From Clostridia bacterium (GTDB lineage Bacteria > Bacillota > Clostridia > Oscillospirales > CAG-272), in the NCBI GenBank assembly GCA_017461825.1, contig JAFTXB010000179.1:1-16807 (forward strand): a stretch of 16,807 bases of DNA, in the 5' to 3' direction. The translations under genes and the position numbers were made by a program. This document shows, piece by piece, positions 1 to 6,359 of the stretch (position 1 is its first letter; each line of letters starts with the position of its first letter). The notes under the pieces were generated by a model, which saw only the letters and a program-made list of their open reading frames with translations, had not been told where the DNA came from and made no database searches.

Positions 1-34
1 GAAAGCTCAACTTGGCGTAATTGGAGGTGGCATT

Positions 35-1033
35 GTGAAAAAAACGGTTTTGACTCGCTTTTTCTGTGCATTTGCGGCAGTTCTGCTGCTGGCTTTCACC
101 CTCGCTTTGCCGATCTCGGCGACCAAGGATTCTTACGAACCGCCCGAGGGCGCGCGCGAGTGGGATCTCTCGGAGGACGGCAAAACGCTCACCAGCGGAT
201 TTGACGTTTACACTCTGTACACGCTCCCCGTTGGCTATTATCTCAATTATCACACCTATTACGAATATTCCAACCCTACGGATACCTATGCAGGCGTTGT
301 GTCCTACGAAAAGGACGGGGCATTTGTCTGGCTTGAAAGAAACGAACCGACGTTCTACGCCACCGAGGCGGGAGCCCGAGCACTTGACGCCTTTTTGGAG
401 GGCGAGGTTGGCAAATACCGCTTGAAGGATGCGGCGTATTCCAACACCTCCGTGCTGACCGCCGACACGGTGGATTCCCTTGAAGCGCTGATGGCGGCAG
501 GGAAGAACAAGAAAACCACCGACGTTTCGGCTCTGCGCGATGCCGAGCGCTACGACCTGACGGCGCACGACAAGACCGACACGGTTGCAACCGTGGTGGG
601 TGCTGTCTATCACATTGACGGGGTGTATTATTATCTTGGCTATCAGGGACTGGGCAATCAGTTTTTCGATGCCGACGGAAACTTTTCCTACCGCAGCGGA
701 AGTGTGAGCCTTGTTCCTCTGGACGCAGCTCTTACCGAAGCGGTAGAGGATGCGATCGAGCATCTCGAATACGAGCGCGTGGAATACGAGTATGAGGACG
801 ACGAATACGGATCTTCCTCTCTGTTTGGCGACAAGGAGGATTCCATCAGCGCATTCTGGTGCGCAACGGTGTTCTTTGGGCTTTTGTTGCCCATCGCCCC
901 GCTTGTCATCGGCTTGGTTTTGCCGCACTCCCAAAAGCGCGGATACCCCAAGTATTGGTACGCGCTTGCCATCGCCGCCGCACTTTGGATCTTCTTTACC
1001 ATCGTCTTTATGTTTGTGGTAGGCTTGGGCTAA
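35..1033 (+). CDS. Secreted/membrane-anchored protein of unknown function
   Basis: The product is 332 residues and I do not recognise its family. It starts at a GTG, preceded by GGAGGTGG at 22-29, which supports this start. Residues 1-29 form a classical signal peptide (basic MKK, hydrophobic core, small residues before ALPISA). About 245 residues follow that would lie outside the cell and are rich in Tyr, Asp and Glu. An acidic stretch near residues 245-270 (EYEYEDDEYG, FGDKED) precedes two hydrophobic helices at about 276-298 and 307-330. The protein is therefore probably exported and held in the membrane by its C-terminus. Codon usage is noticeably more GC-rich than that of the next three genes. 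It may be the first or a middle gene of the run up to 3369, since its promoter is not in the window. Confidence is high that it is coding and low for any role. Confidence 0.85.
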   Translation: MKKTVLTRFFCAFAAVLLLAFTLALPISATKDSYEPPEGAREWDLSEDGKTLTSGFDVYTLYTLPVGYYLNYHTYYEYSNPTDTYAGVVSYEKDGAFVWLERNEPTFYATEAGARALDAFLEGEVGKYRLKDAAYSNTSVLTADTVDSLEALMAAGKNKKTTDVSALRDAERYDLTAHDKTDTVATVVGAVYHIDGVYYYLGYQGLGNQFFDADGNFSYRSGSVSLVPLDAALTEAVEDAIEHLEYERVEYEYEDDEYGSSSLFGDKEDSISAFWCATVFFGLLLPIAPLVIGLVLPHSQKRGYPKYWYALAIAAALWIFFTIVFMFVVGLG

Positions 1034-1045
1034 CGGTTTGAATTT

Positions 1046-1067
1046 CCCCCACGGGGAGCCGTGGGGG
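1046..1067 (+). promoter_or_regulatory. GC-rich hairpin just before the ribosome binding site of the next gene
   Basis: CCCCCACGG (1046-1054) and CCGTGGGGG (1059-1067) pair perfectly around the tetraloop GGAG. The stem can be extended by a T-A pair and two G-U pairs up to position 1070, which would bury the GGAGG at 1066-1070. It may mask the ribosome binding site of the gene at 1083, partly terminate the upstream transcript, or be a copy of a repetitive extragenic palindrome. No U tract follows, so a plain terminator is unlikely. Confidence 0.6.
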
Positions 1068-1082
1068 AGGAAAGGACGGTTT

Positions 1083-1571
1083 ATGTATTATCGAACATTA
1101 TCGGCACCGCAGGTGGTCAGATTTTGCTTGTTGTATCCGCTGATATTTGTGGTTATAGGCTTGCTTTTGAGCCTGCTTGCTCAATCCTTTGTTGCGTTGC
1201 TGATCTTCCTTCCCATTTATCTGCTTGTGGTTTTGATCTTCTTTTGTATGTTTCACAATGCATTTTGTGTGGTGAAAGTGGACGCAAACGGTATGCACAC
1301 GAAAAAGTGTACCGTACGGTGGGAGGATATTGACGGCTTTTGTTTGTATTCTCTTGAAAAATGGCAATATCGCGCTATGCGTTTTTTTCATCTTTCCTCT
1401 GTCATAGGTTTTGGTGACGCAAAATACGGTAGCTTTGCAGAACAAGATCCAAGCAAGGTCGTTTTGTTGACACTCAATCGTAAAACCGTGAAAATGATCG
1501 CACAGTATTGCAAAGAGCCAAATGAAATGCTTCAAAAATTGATCGATGAGTATTCCGCGATTGCCGACTGA
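1083..1571 (+). CDS. Small membrane protein, two helices plus soluble C-terminal domain
   Basis: The product is 162 residues of unknown function. I place the start at ATG 1083 (MYYRTL), behind GGAGG and AAAGGA at 1066-1075. A TTG in frame at 1038 would add 15 residues encoded by the GC-rich hairpin and is unlikely. Two hydrophobic segments at about residues 10-32 and 34-57 form a helical hairpin in the membrane. The rest (about 58-150) has alternating short strands (VVKVDANGMHT, TVRWEDIDGFCLY, VVLLTLNRKTVKM) and a final helix. That layout resembles bacterial PH-like domains attached to membrane hairpins (a YcxB-like arrangement), but this is a fold guess only. The gene is AT-rich compared with its upstream neighbour. 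It lies 49 bp after that gene and 30 bp before a lipoprotein gene on the same strand, so co-transcription is likely. Confidence 0.8.
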   Translation: MYYRTLSAPQVVRFCLLYPLIFVVIGLLLSLLAQSFVALLIFLPIYLLVVLIFFCMFHNAFCVVKVDANGMHTKKCTVRWEDIDGFCLYSLEKWQYRAMRFFHLSSVIGFGDAKYGSFAEQDPSKVVLLTLNRKTVKMIAQYCKEPNEMLQKLIDEYSAIAD

Positions 1572-1601
1572 CATAAAATTGAAAACAGATTGGAGATTAC
1601 T

Positions 1602-2138
1602 ATGAAACGCTTGATTATATGCCTATTGTGTATTATGGTATCACTTTTGCTTACGGTGTCGTGTATGGGGCATAATTCTGTCATGTATGAGCATTTGAGT
1701 AATCGAGATAATTATGGAACCTATCAAGCAAGGGTTGTTGATATGTATGTATACGATCAAGAATCAAAAACATATTACCGTGATTATCAGTCTGAGATGT
1801 TTTTAAAAGGAAAAGTTGTTTTTGAGGTTTGCTTTGAAACATATGAGGTTGTTGAGACTTTTTTGGGATCGACTCCAAATGAAAGCCTTCCGCTTTCCGA
1901 TTACACTTTCCAATTACATGTAACGCCCGAAAACAATATGATTTTGGCTGAGCAAGGGTTTTATGAGGATTTTTCGGTGGGGAACACCGTTCAAATCTGT
2001 TCGTCGCATTTTATCTATATGGATACTAATTATTTTTATATCGCGGGATTGCAATATGCTGACACCGAATATTTGAGCCCTGATGTTGGATTGGAAAACA
2101 TTATTGATATGATGAAAAAAGATTGGAGCTTGACATGA
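1602..2138 (+). CDS. Putative lipoprotein of unknown function
   Basis: The product is 178 residues. The start is ATG 1602 (MKRLII), with TGGAG at 1591-1595 as ribosome binding site. A TTG 12 bases upstream overlaps that site and is rejected. Residues 1-20 are a hydrophobic signal sequence ending in TVSC, a slightly non-standard lipobox (Thr instead of Leu at -3), with Cys21 as the likely lipidated residue. The mature part is rich in aromatic residues and predicted strands, with no motif I recognise. A function in the envelope is inferred only from the signal. The stop codon overlaps the next start (ATGA at 2135-2138), so the two lipoproteins are very likely translationally coupled. Base composition is AT-rich, like both adjacent genes. 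Confidence 0.8.
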   Translation: MKRLIICLLCIMVSLLLTVSCMGHNSVMYEHLSNRDNYGTYQARVVDMYVYDQESKTYYRDYQSEMFLKGKVVFEVCFETYEVVETFLGSTPNESLPLSDYTFQLHVTPENNMILAEQGFYEDFSVGNTVQICSSHFIYMDTNYFYIAGLQYADTEYLSPDVGLENIIDMMKKDWSLT

Positions 2139-2148
2139 AAAAGAAATC
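2121..2148 (+). repeat. First copy of a 28-bp direct repeat over a gene start
   Basis: Positions 2121-2148 and 2930-2957 agree at 26 of 28 bases. Both copies cover the ribosome binding site, the sequence TTGAC, the ATG and the first codons (MKKKS) of a lipoprotein gene. A shorter match (GATTGGAG) occurs at 1588-1595 before the first lipoprotein gene. This could be a footprint of gene duplication or of recombination between start regions. Confidence 0.7.
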
Positions 2149-2863
2149 GGTTCTATTTTCAATTGTTATACTTCTTCTTATAACAGTTCTTTCCGGTTGT
2201 TATTATGATCCGCCTGAAGGATATGAAGAACATCACCATTCCTATCAAGCCGCTTTGGAATATGCGCGTAGCATTGATCCAAATGCCACGGTTTCTGAAA
2301 CCTATACGGACTTGAAAGATGAACACGGTCATAAGCATCGCGAATGGGATGCTGTTATTCATGGTATGGAATGTCATGTTGGCAGTTCCGCGCGTTTGGT
2401 ATTTAATAGTGGGTTTGCGGCAGGTGAATTTTTAAAAGAATACTATACTTTGGATACCGATTACGATTATTATTTGCTTAAAAGTATTGTGGCAGAAAAG
2501 CAACCTGCTTGGCAACTTGACGAAGAAACCGTATTTAATCGCTATCAATTGAACGATATTCTTGCCATTGATATAGCGGTGTCCGATGAACGGGCATTGA
2601 CGGAAGAAGAGCTTGATCAAGTGTGGAAAGAAGCGCAGGCAATTGAAGAGGTATATTCATCACATACCGTCCATAAAAGTGTTATGTTTTATTTGCCTGC
2701 CCCTAATTCTATGTATAGCTATCAAAACAAACGGTATATTGTTCAAATGTCTACCATAAAAATTTCAGATTTTACCGAAGAGGGAAAAGAAGCTTTTTTT
2801 AAAAAGTATTATGAACATTGGCAAAAAGTATCGGAAATTGAAACGATTGATTCGTTGTACTAA
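2135..2863 (+). CDS. Putative lipoprotein, His/Tyr-rich, unknown function
   Basis: The product is 242 residues. The start is ATG 2135 (MKKKSVLF), with TTGGAG at 2123-2128 as ribosome binding site. The signal sequence ends in a textbook lipobox, LSGC, with Cys22 lipidated. The mature N-terminus carries a short His-rich patch (YEEHHHSYQ, about residues 29-37) and later EHGHKHREWD (about 67-76). These might bind metal, but no known metal-binding family is recognised. The remainder alternates strands and helices, including an acidic helix (TEEELDQVWKEAQAIEEV) near residues 152-169. It overlaps the preceding gene by the ATGA junction. An 80-bp gap with no clear terminator separates it from the next lipoprotein gene. 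It is AT-rich. Confidence 0.8.
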   Translation: MKKKSVLFSIVILLLITVLSGCYYDPPEGYEEHHHSYQAALEYARSIDPNATVSETYTDLKDEHGHKHREWDAVIHGMECHVGSSARLVFNSGFAAGEFLKEYYTLDTDYDYYLLKSIVAEKQPAWQLDEETVFNRYQLNDILAIDIAVSDERALTEEELDQVWKEAQAIEEVYSSHTVHKSVMFYLPAPNSMYSYQNKRYIVQMSTIKISDFTEEGKEAFFKKYYEHWQKVSEIETIDSLY

Positions 2864-2929
2864 TGCTTGTTGCTGTGTAAGAAATGGTTTGCTTACTTTG
2901 TGGGAGATAATTCAACATAATGAGAAAAA

Positions 2930-2957
2930 GATCGGAGTTTGACATGAAAAAGAAATC
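2930..2957 (+). repeat. Second copy of the 28-bp direct repeat over a gene start
   Basis: This copy is 26/28 identical to 2121-2148 and again spans ribosome binding site, TTGACATG and the codons for MKKKS. The two genes that follow are otherwise different in sequence and base composition, so the copy marks the start regions only. Confidence 0.7.
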
Positions 2958-3369
2958 TTTCATAATCGCTTTAGCGATACTTTTGCTACTGTTGTCCTTG
3001 ACCTCTTGCAGCGGAGGGATCAAGGGCGACGAGGTGAAAACCTTGACCGCCGATTTCTTTGGAGCGGTGCGCGCCGAGGATTGGGATAGTGCCAAAACCT
3101 ATCTGCACCCCGCACTTGACGATCTTGACTTGAAGACCTATTTTTTGGAGGTTGAAGAAGCCTACGGTCTGGATTTTCAAGAGGCGTTCAAGGTTGAGCG
3201 CTACACGGGCTTTCACACCTCTTTTTACAGCAGTGAGGTGGACGGAAGCTCCTACACCCTCACCATGGAGGCGACGGCAGGGGAGAAGCCCTTCCTTTTG
3301 GAGATCACCGCTGTCCGAAACGACGCGGGGTACGGTATTTACTACATCACAATTGCCGAGGATAAATGA
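2944..3369 (+). CDS. Small lipoprotein with an NTF2-like domain
   Basis: The product is 141 residues. The start is ATG 2944, with CGGAG at 2933-2937 as ribosome binding site. The signal peptide ends in LTSC (Cys22), a good lipobox. Residues 30-141 begin with a helix and the pattern KTLTADFFGAVRAEDWDSA, followed by a helix, then long antiparallel strands (FHTSFYSSEVDGSSYTLTM, FLLEITAVRNDAGYGIYYI). This order (helices, then a curved sheet of four or more strands) is that of NTF2-like/DUF4878-type lipoproteins, which often act as small ligand-binding or structural domains. The assignment is by pattern, not by a search. The gene is clearly more GC-rich than the three genes before it and similar to the gene at 35-1033. 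It is probably the last gene of the run, with a terminator at 3610-3658. Confidence 0.8.
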   Translation: MKKKSFIIALAILLLLLSLTSCSGGIKGDEVKTLTADFFGAVRAEDWDSAKTYLHPALDDLDLKTYFLEVEEAYGLDFQEAFKVERYTGFHTSFYSSEVDGSSYTLTMEATAGEKPFLLEITAVRNDAGYGIYYITIAEDK

Positions 3370-3382
3370 AAAAACGGAGAAG
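3369..3382. repeat. Left arm of a 14-bp inverted repeat enclosing the non-coding element
   Basis: AAAAAACGGAGAAG at 3369-3382 is the exact reverse complement of 3704-3717. The left arm begins at the last base of the upstream stop codon. The right arm ends in a run of seven Ts (3712-3718), so on the plus strand it also looks like the end of a terminator. About 320 bp of hairpins lie between the arms. Confidence 0.6.
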
Positions 3383-3389
3383 GATCGCA

Positions 3390-3430
3390 AATGGGCGTGC
3401 CCGAAAACGCAGTTTTCGAGTGCGCCCATT
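3390..3430 (+). repeat. 41-nt two-level hairpin
   Basis: The outer arms AATGGGCG (3390-3397) and CGCCCATT (3423-3430) are exact complements. Inside, CGAAAAC (3402-3408) pairs with GTTTTCG (3412-3418) around a GCA loop. No U tract follows, so this is a structural or repeat element rather than a terminator. It directly precedes the unit array. Confidence 0.65.
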
Positions 3431-3438
3431 AACTGCGT

Positions 3439-3574
3439 TTGCCCCTTGGGCAAGTGAAGTTTACTACATAAGTGAAGTTTTGCCTTTGGCAAAGGGGGCA
3501 AACTTAACTTCACTTGTGTGCAGCACAAACTTCACTGCGTAGCAACTTCACTTTCGCGTCAGCGAAAACTTCAC
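3439..3574. repeat. Array of AACTTCAC/GTGAAGTT units separated by small palindromes
   Basis: A unit reading AAGTGAAGTTT occurs at 3452-3462 and 3470-3480. Its reverse complement (AACTTCAC, plus T or TT) occurs at 3506-3515, 3528-3536, 3544-3552 and 3567-3574. The sequences between units are mostly palindromic: TTGCCC/GGGCAA at 3439-3453, TTTGCC/GGCAAA at 3479-3493, TTGTG/CACAA at 3514-3528, GC-GTA-GC at 3537-3543, and TTCGC/GCGAA at 3553-3566. No open reading frame fits. The array follows the stop of the last lipoprotein gene and precedes its terminator, so it would be in the 3' untranslated region. It is not a CRISPR: units are too short and spacers are self-complementary. Confidence 0.8.
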
Positions 3575-3609
3575 GTGATTACCATCGGGAAGCAAGGCAA
3601 AAGTAACGC

Positions 3610-3658
3610 AAAAGCACTTATGACAGACGATTTTTTCGTTCATCATAAGTGCTTTTTT
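3610..3658 (+). terminator. Strong intrinsic terminator, possibly bidirectional
   Basis: AAAAGCACTTATGA (3610-3623) pairs perfectly with TCATAAGTGCTTTT (3643-3656) around a 19-nt loop, and the Ts continue to 3658. It would end the lipoprotein operon on the plus strand. On the minus strand the stem is followed by TTTT, so it may also serve the gene at 3752-4069. Confidence 0.85.
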
Positions 3659-3703
3659 GCTATTTAGTTAAAAACAGCGTTATCGGACGTCAGCAAAATA
3701 ATT

Positions 3704-3717
3704 CTTCTCCGTTTTTT
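3704..3717. repeat. Right arm of the 14-bp inverted repeat
   Basis: CTTCTCCGTTTTTT, the exact reverse complement of 3369-3382. Together the arms enclose the 41-nt hairpin, the unit array and the terminator. The stretch 3659-3751 has no other clear structure or gene. Confidence 0.6.
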
Positions 3718-3751
3718 TGTGCGCTCGACTTTTCAAATAGTGGAAAAATTT

Positions 3752-4069
3752 TTACTCAATTGTAGTTTCTTCGTTTTTAGCTTTTTCTGTATCCTCTTTG
3801 AGCGCTTCAATTTGAGCCTTTAGATCGTCAACAGCCTTTTGTGCCTCGGCAACGCCCTTCATCATCACAGAAACCAGCTCGGCACTGCTGTTTTCATCGG
3901 TGAAATGACGGTATGCAGCTCTGCCAAGCTCGGCATAGGCATCGTCCAGCTTATGCTCTGCCATTGTCAGCTTTACTTGAAGGGTGGCAAGATCCGCCGT
4001 TTGATTGATCTTATCGGCTGCTTTTCCCGCCGCTTTTTTTACACCGTTGCAAAATTCGTCCCATGTCAT
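3752..4069 (-). CDS. Small cytoplasmic coiled-coil protein
   Basis: The product is 105 residues, with no signal peptide and no membrane segment. The start ATG (4067-4069) has GTGAGG 10 bases upstream. The N-terminus is short and helical (DEFCNGVKKAAGKAADK). It is followed by a helix of pattern LATLQVKLTMAEHKLDDAYAEL-G, then a second helix (VAEAQKAVDDLKAQIEALKED) and an acidic tail. This resembles small Clostridia proteins with a helical hairpin and a conserved 'Y-x-x-L-G-x-x-x-Y' turn (here YAELGRAAY, about residues 45-53), some of which carry a zinc ribbon; no zinc-binding cysteines are present here. Function unknown. It stands alone on the minus strand with its own good promoter (4106-4134). 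Confidence 0.8.
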   Translation of the reverse strand: MTWDEFCNGVKKAAGKAADKINQTADLATLQVKLTMAEHKLDDAYAELGRAAYRHFTDENSSAELVSVMMKGVAEAQKAVDDLKAQIEALKEDTEKAKNEETTIE

Positions 4070-4105
4070 GCTTTTTATTCCTCACTTTTGGTAAATGGTA
4101 TTTAT

Positions 4106-4134
4106 AGTATATACTTTTTTGCTCGTAAAGTCAA
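4106..4134 (-). promoter_or_regulatory. Sigma-A type promoter for the small coiled-coil gene
   Basis: Reading the minus strand, TTGACT (4134-4129), a 17-bp spacer, then TATACT (4111-4106). The start codon lies about 37 bases beyond the -10 box, leaving room for a short leader with the ribosome binding site. Confidence 0.8.
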
Positions 4135-4420
4135 TGGTTTATTGCTTTTTTGTGGATTATTTTTTGAGAAATTGATTTGCGTAATGAGATATAGGACTCA
4201 GTCGGAGCATCTTACATTAAAACGGATGAGTACGGCGATTTTGTCCAAAACAGTTGCAAGTAGGGGAGGGGATACACAAACAACAACTGCAGACTACGGA
4301 AAAAGCCGAGCAAAGAATGGGTTTGCTCGGCTTTTAGTAAACAATTAGAAAAGTCCGTAAAAACCAAAGTAATGATTGTTTATTATTTTTGCTGTGAGAA
4401 CATATTTTTTTCTTTAATTT
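4135..4420. other. Non-coding stretch with one orphan terminator
   Basis: No convincing gene. An open plus-strand frame crosses 4070-4348, but it is the continuation of an antisense frame and has no ribosome binding site or family resemblance. The segment 4195-4300 is less AT-rich than its surroundings and could be a remnant of a lost gene. It leads directly into the terminator-like hairpin at 4301-4335. Confidence 0.4.
4301..4335. terminator. Orphan bidirectional terminator-like hairpin
   Basis: AAAAGCCGAGCAAA (4301-4314) pairs perfectly with TTTGCTCGGCTTTT (4322-4335) around a 7-nt loop. T runs flank the stem on both strands. No intact gene ends at it on either strand: upstream on plus is only the non-coding stretch, and downstream the next gene is also plus. 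It may be the leftover 3' end of a decayed gene. Confidence 0.7.
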
Positions 4421-4459
4421 ATGATAAATTTTACGTACCTTTTTGTCCTGTTTCTGTTA

Positions 4460-4488
4460 TTGACAATCTTTATATGGCGTGCTATAAT
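4460..4488 (+). promoter_or_regulatory. Perfect consensus sigma-A promoter of the PHP gene
   Basis: TTGACA (4460-4465), a 17-bp spacer and TATAAT (4483-4488), identical to the consensus. The expected transcript start near 4495 lies inside the longest possible reading frame, which opens at 4421. This shows that the real start codon is downstream, at 4532. Confidence 0.92.
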
Positions 4489-4531
4489 TATAGATGAAAT
4501 CTTTTTGATCGCGATGAAAGGAAGTAAGATT

Positions 4532-5560
4532 ATGAAACAGTATATCATTCCGCAAAACGGCAATTTTTACAAAGCAAATCTGCACTGTCATAGCACGAAT
4601 TCCGACGGTAAGGTCAGCCCTGAGGAATTGAAAAATATCTACAAATCAGCGGGTTATTCCGTGTTAGCTTACAGTGACCACAACGTGCTGATCGATCATT
4701 CGGAGCTGAACGACGAGAATTTTTTGGCGATGACGGCGGTGGAGATCGATGTTTTAAAGCGAGGTGACAGTGCTGAGGCATACCGTCCCTGTTATCACAT
4801 CAATTTTTATAACGAGGATCCGCATCACGTTGCGCTTCCTTGCTTCAATCCCAAGGCTATATGGGGGAAACGCGGCGATCTGCGCGATATTCAACCGTAT
4901 ATCGGCACGCCCGATTATGTGAGAGATTACGACAATATCAACGATATGATCAATGAATTTGCCAAGCACGGTTTTATGGCAATGCTCAATCATCCAACGT
5001 GGTCGCAGCAAACGATGGATGATTATAAAAATCTGGACACCACGCACATTTTTGCTATGGAGATGTACAATTTCGGTTGCGATCTGATAGGATACAGCGA
5101 GGTCAATACGCACATCTATGATGAGCTTTTACGTAATGGGCACAAACTGTTTTGTACCGCCACCGATGATAATCATAATCATCAACCCAAGGGCACGTTA
5201 GGATGGGATTCACTTGGCGGTTTTGTGATGATCAAAGCTCCTGAGTTGTCGTACAAGGCTATTTACAATGCACTCAAAGAGGGGCATTTCTATGCATCCA
5301 GCGGCCCAGAGATTCGTGAGATGTATATTGAGAATAATTGTTTGTATGTAGAGACCTCGCCCGCCTCAAAAATTACGCTTACCACCGCTGTGCGTCAAGC
5401 CAGAATCATCTACCCCGACAGCCCCCACATCCCGCTTACGCAAGGGAAATTTGATCTGAGCAAGGTTTACCCCGGCTACATCCGCGTAACGGTGTTTGAC
5501 GAAAAGGGACGCATGGCATGGTCGCAGCCGATTTGGGGAGAGTTTTCTGGAAAAAGGTAA
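4532..5560 (+). CDS. PHP-domain metal-dependent phosphoesterase-like protein
   Basis: The product is 342 residues and cytoplasmic. The start is ATG 4532 (MKQYII), with AAAGGAAG at 4517-4524. A longer frame from 4421 would overlap the promoter and is rejected. The family is PHP (polymerase and histidinol phosphatase), a seven-stranded barrel binding two or three metal ions. Motifs seen: LHCHSTNSDG with H18, H20 and D25; YSDHN with H50; E71; NHPTW with H154; and TDDNHNH with D212 and H215. All expected metal ligands therefore seem present and the enzyme is probably active. Substrate cannot be read. Free-standing PHP proteins of this kind hydrolyse phosphate esters such as nucleoside phosphates or histidinol phosphate. 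Residues 260-342 form a further strand-rich part. Its stop codon directly abuts that of the convergent gene at 5561, with no terminator between them. Confidence 0.9.
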   Translation: MKQYIIPQNGNFYKANLHCHSTNSDGKVSPEELKNIYKSAGYSVLAYSDHNVLIDHSELNDENFLAMTAVEIDVLKRGDSAEAYRPCYHINFYNEDPHHVALPCFNPKAIWGKRGDLRDIQPYIGTPDYVRDYDNINDMINEFAKHGFMAMLNHPTWSQQTMDDYKNLDTTHIFAMEMYNFGCDLIGYSEVNTHIYDELLRNGHKLFCTATDDNHNHQPKGTLGWDSLGGFVMIKAPELSYKAIYNALKEGHFYASSGPEIREMYIENNCLYVETSPASKITLTTAVRQARIIYPDSPHIPLTQGKFDLSKVYPGYIRVTVFDEKGRMAWSQPIWGEFSGKR

Positions 5561-6217
5561 TTATTTTTGCCGTTTGGTAGCGCCGATTTGAGAATATTTC
5601 GGCAGCTGCCAATGAAATCTTACGGCAAGCATACTCAATAAGAAAATGACTGAGAATCCAACGAGGGACGAGGAAAGCTCGCCGATATAGGGTCGCAAAA
5701 CGGTGCAGAGCAACGCGCCGACGATTGCGGCGCAGGCATAGAAATGCTTTACGAAAATGTAGGGCTTGTTTTTAGACATAATATCGCGCAAAACACCGCC
5801 GCCCACTCCCGACATGACACCCAAAAACACGCAGATGAAGGCGGAAGGCGCTTCCAATCTCAGAAAACTGACGTTGACGCCCATGACGGTAAATATTCCA
5901 AGTCCGATCGAATCTGCAATCAGCATGAGCCTATCATATATTATGTGCGATCTGCCACGCAGAAGCTTTTGGATAAATGGCAAAAAGACGGCGATTGAAA
6001 CGGCAACGGATACCAATATTGCAATCGGATCGGTCAGTGCTGAGGGCGGTGTTACGCCTAACAGCACGTCGCGCATGATTCCGCCGCCCGTTGCGGTTGT
6101 TGCGCCCAGCACGCAAACACCTAAAATATCCATTTCATTTTGAATTGCAAGCATAGCGCCCGATAGCGCAAACGCAATTACACCGATCATTTCAAAAACA
6201 AAAAAGACGGAGTCCAT
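5561..6217 (-). CDS. UPF0126/TRIC-family membrane protein (cation channel or glycine transporter-like)
   Basis: The product is 218 residues. The start is ATG at 6217 (MDSVFF), with a perfect AAGGAGG 5 bases upstream, in preference to longer frames reaching 6271, which would overlap the promoter. About seven hydrophobic helices are visible, in two repeats of three plus one, as known for this family. The signature Gly-rich/Arg-Asp motif occurs in each half: GGGIMRDVLLG at residues 44-54 and GGGVLRDI at 139-146. Bacterial and archaeal members of the fold are trimeric intracellular cation (TRIC) channels conducting K+. The same Pfam family has also been linked to glycine uptake (YicG). It has its own promoter (6262-6290) and is not obviously linked to its neighbours. 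Family assignment is confident; the transported species is not. Confidence 0.92.
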   Translation of the reverse strand: MDSVFFVFEMIGVIAFALSGAMLAIQNEMDILGVCVLGATTATGGGIMRDVLLGVTPPSALTDPIAILVSVAVSIAVFLPFIQKLLRGRSHIIYDRLMLIADSIGLGIFTVMGVNVSFLRLEAPSAFICVFLGVMSGVGGGVLRDIMSKNKPYIFVKHFYACAAIVGALLCTVLRPYIGELSSSLVGFSVIFLLSMLAVRFHWQLPKYSQIGATKRQK

Positions 6218-6261
6218 AAAAACCTCCTTGACTATTAACATTGCCTTTTGACGTGAAAAAC

Positions 6262-6290
6262 AGTATAACACCGAGATACAAAAAAGTCAA
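6262..6290 (-). promoter_or_regulatory. Sigma-A type promoter of the UPF0126 gene
   Basis: On the minus strand: TTGACT (6290-6285), a 17-bp spacer, TATACT (6267-6262). The transcript would start near 6255, about 38 bases before the start codon. Confidence 0.85.
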
Positions 6291-6359
6291 GCGAGACGCA
6301 AGATTAAGTTTAAAAAACATACCATTTTAACATGTTTGAATGAAAAAAGAGGGCAGAAA

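Noticed and set aside
3439..3574. CRISPR-like array
   Set aside because: Units are only 8-11 nt, occur in both orientations, and the intervening sequences are short self-complementary stems; no cas gene is present.
3839..4348. 169-residue plus-strand frame
   Set aside because: Its first half is antisense to the small coiled-coil gene, it crosses that gene's promoter, and it has no family resemblance.
4421..4531. Longer N-terminus of the PHP protein with a hydrophobic segment
   Set aside because: The consensus promoter at 4460-4488 lies in it, so this part would not be in the mRNA; the apparent membrane helix is an artefact of AT-rich DNA.
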